DNA of 32,174 bases from Deltaproteobacteria bacterium. GTDB lineage: Bacteria > Bdellovibrionota_B > Oligoflexia > Oligoflexales > Bog-1112. Made by a program: the position numbers and the translations under genes. Below are positions 31,589 through 32,174 of this stretch, piece after piece (the first letter of the stretch is position 1; each line of letters starts with the position of its first letter). The stretch is taken from contig JAHFAI010000025.1 in assembly GCA_023250635.1 (NCBI GenBank), positions 1 through 32,174 of the forward strand, given 5' to 3'. The notes beneath the pieces were generated by a model. The model had not been told where the DNA came from. It searched no databases and saw nothing but the letters and a program-made list of their open reading frames with translations.

Positions 31589-32080
31589 TTAAGCGCTTGG
31601 CACACTTGTAAGCGAGGTGATCAAGGAGAATAGGAGTTTAGCAACTTTTGCATGTCCATCTTTGTCAAAATGGACTCCATCCTCAGACCCAGGATCGACT
31701 AAATCATACAGAGATAGAAATAATGCGCCATGTTTTTTAGCGATTTCTCCGTAAAGCGAATTCAGCTGTGTTGCCTTGGAGTTGGCGTCTTTGAGTATTG
31801 CTCGGTACTCACCTTTTAACGAAGATGAGAGTATCTTTGGTGGAGATAGAATCAAAATCTTGAGCTTTTCAGGATCGACCTCTGCATCTTTCCCCTTTGT
31901 TAAGGAAATTAGTTTTTCTAGCCCTTCGGCAATTCGTTGGGGAGTCCTGTTAAATTCAATTTTAGTATCATTCGAGCCGAGAGCCAAAATAACGAGATCG
32001 AGGGGATAATGAGCTTCTAAGCAAGGCAATAGATAATTGTAGCCATTTCTTCCTACTGGAGAGTGGCGAGTTCTTAGCTT
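31589..32080 (-). pseudogene. 5'-truncated SGNH/GDSL hydrolase
   Basis: The open frame (163 codons) holds the back two-thirds of an SGNH hydrolase of the arylesterase-like group. The early part reads [20 protein letters not shown], then HYPLDLVILALGSNDTK (block III Asn) and the C-terminal DPGSEDGVHFDKDGH (block V Asp and His). The N-terminal block I with the GDS nucleophile serine, about 50 residues in homologues, is missing: the frame closes at a TAG (32081-32083) right where a different gene ends. The only start is a TTG at 32029 without a ribosome site. Without the serine it should be inactive, so it is called a pseudogene, probably cut by a deletion or rearrangement. Confidence 0.7.
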
Positions 32081-32174
32081 CTAACCAAGCTACAGCACTT
32101 TTTATATTTCCTAAAGCTACCACAAGGGCATAATTCATTTCTCCCCGTTTTTTGATCAGCTACAACAGGCACGG
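32074..32174 (-). CDS. C-terminus of a SEC-C motif protein (partial)
   Basis: The frame entering from the window edge ends with [20 protein letters not shown] then [10 protein letters not shown] and a TAA at 32074-32076. GRNxxCPCGSxxKYKxCC is the zinc-binding SEC-C motif, found at the end of SecA and in other proteins. The CC ending, where SecA usually has CH, makes a non-SecA SEC-C protein as likely as SecA. Its end overlaps the open frame of the truncated SGNH hydrolase by 7 bp. Only about 33 codons are in the window, so the rest of the protein is unknown. Confidence 0.75.
   Translation of the reverse strand, partial: VPVVADQKTGRNELCPCGSFRKYKKCCSLVRS

Overview
The window looks like chromosomal DNA of a Gram-negative bacterium of moderate GC content. 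Support for this comes from several type I and lipoprotein (type II) signal peptides, a 2-oxoglutarate dehydrogenase complex, FabI, PdxJ, QueG and PrmA. The lineage cannot be fixed by eye. The mixture of housekeeping genes with secreted proteins of unknown function, a eukaryote-like LRR/dual-specificity phosphatase, a DUF4105 protein and TTG/GTG starts would fit a former deltaproteobacterial (Bdellovibrionota/Oligoflexia-like) or host-associated gammaproteobacterial genome. That is inference only.

Layout. 1-1345: a minus-strand repeat-bearing lipoprotein gene, then a 444-bp gene-free stretch packed with nested palindromes (a MITE-like element with IS-like ends and three adjacent stem-loops). 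1346-5283: a five-repeat S1-domain protein (-), then rightward genes for a YkgJ-type cysteine-cluster protein, a secreted protein and an aminotransferase overlapping it by ATGA. 5309-8163: a compact leftward cluster of five genes (CHMI-family tautomerase, Cys-rich secreted protein, duplicated-module lipoprotein, two multi-pass membrane proteins). 8164-8536: gene-poor spacer with a promoter, a terminator and a possible transposase relic. 8537-14515: a secreted LRR/phosphatase (-) divergent from queG (+), a 166-bp MITE-like palindrome, a secreted protein and an M3-family metallopeptidase lipoprotein. 14508-19304: leftward housekeeping genes (a broken 2OG-Fe(II) oxygenase, fabI, rsmE, prmA, an Fe-S-less MutY homologue) interrupted by one rightward Cys/His/Met-rich membrane protein. 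19305-19692: intergenic region with two perfect tandem DnaA boxes. 19693-27437: GHMP kinase, rplM-rpsI with promoter and terminator, then the 2-oxoglutarate dehydrogenase genes in the unusual order sucB-lpdA-sucA. 27535-29484: a DUF4105 protein and a secreted helical protein. 29512-32174: leftward pdxJ, a Qnr/McbG-like pentapeptide protein, a GNAT acetyltransferase, a 5'-truncated SGNH hydrolase and the end of a SEC-C motif protein.

Functionally, the well-understood genes serve translation (rplM, rpsI, S1-like, prmA, rsmE, queG), the TCA cycle (sucB, lpdA, sucA), lipid synthesis (fabI), pyridoxal phosphate synthesis (pdxJ) and DNA repair (MutY-like). I found no CRISPR array, prophage, defence island or biosynthetic cluster. 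The most unusual content is the set of palindromic mobile or REP-like elements (one related sequence occurs at both ends of the window), the leftward cluster at 5309-8163, the secreted phosphatase, and two or three decaying genes.
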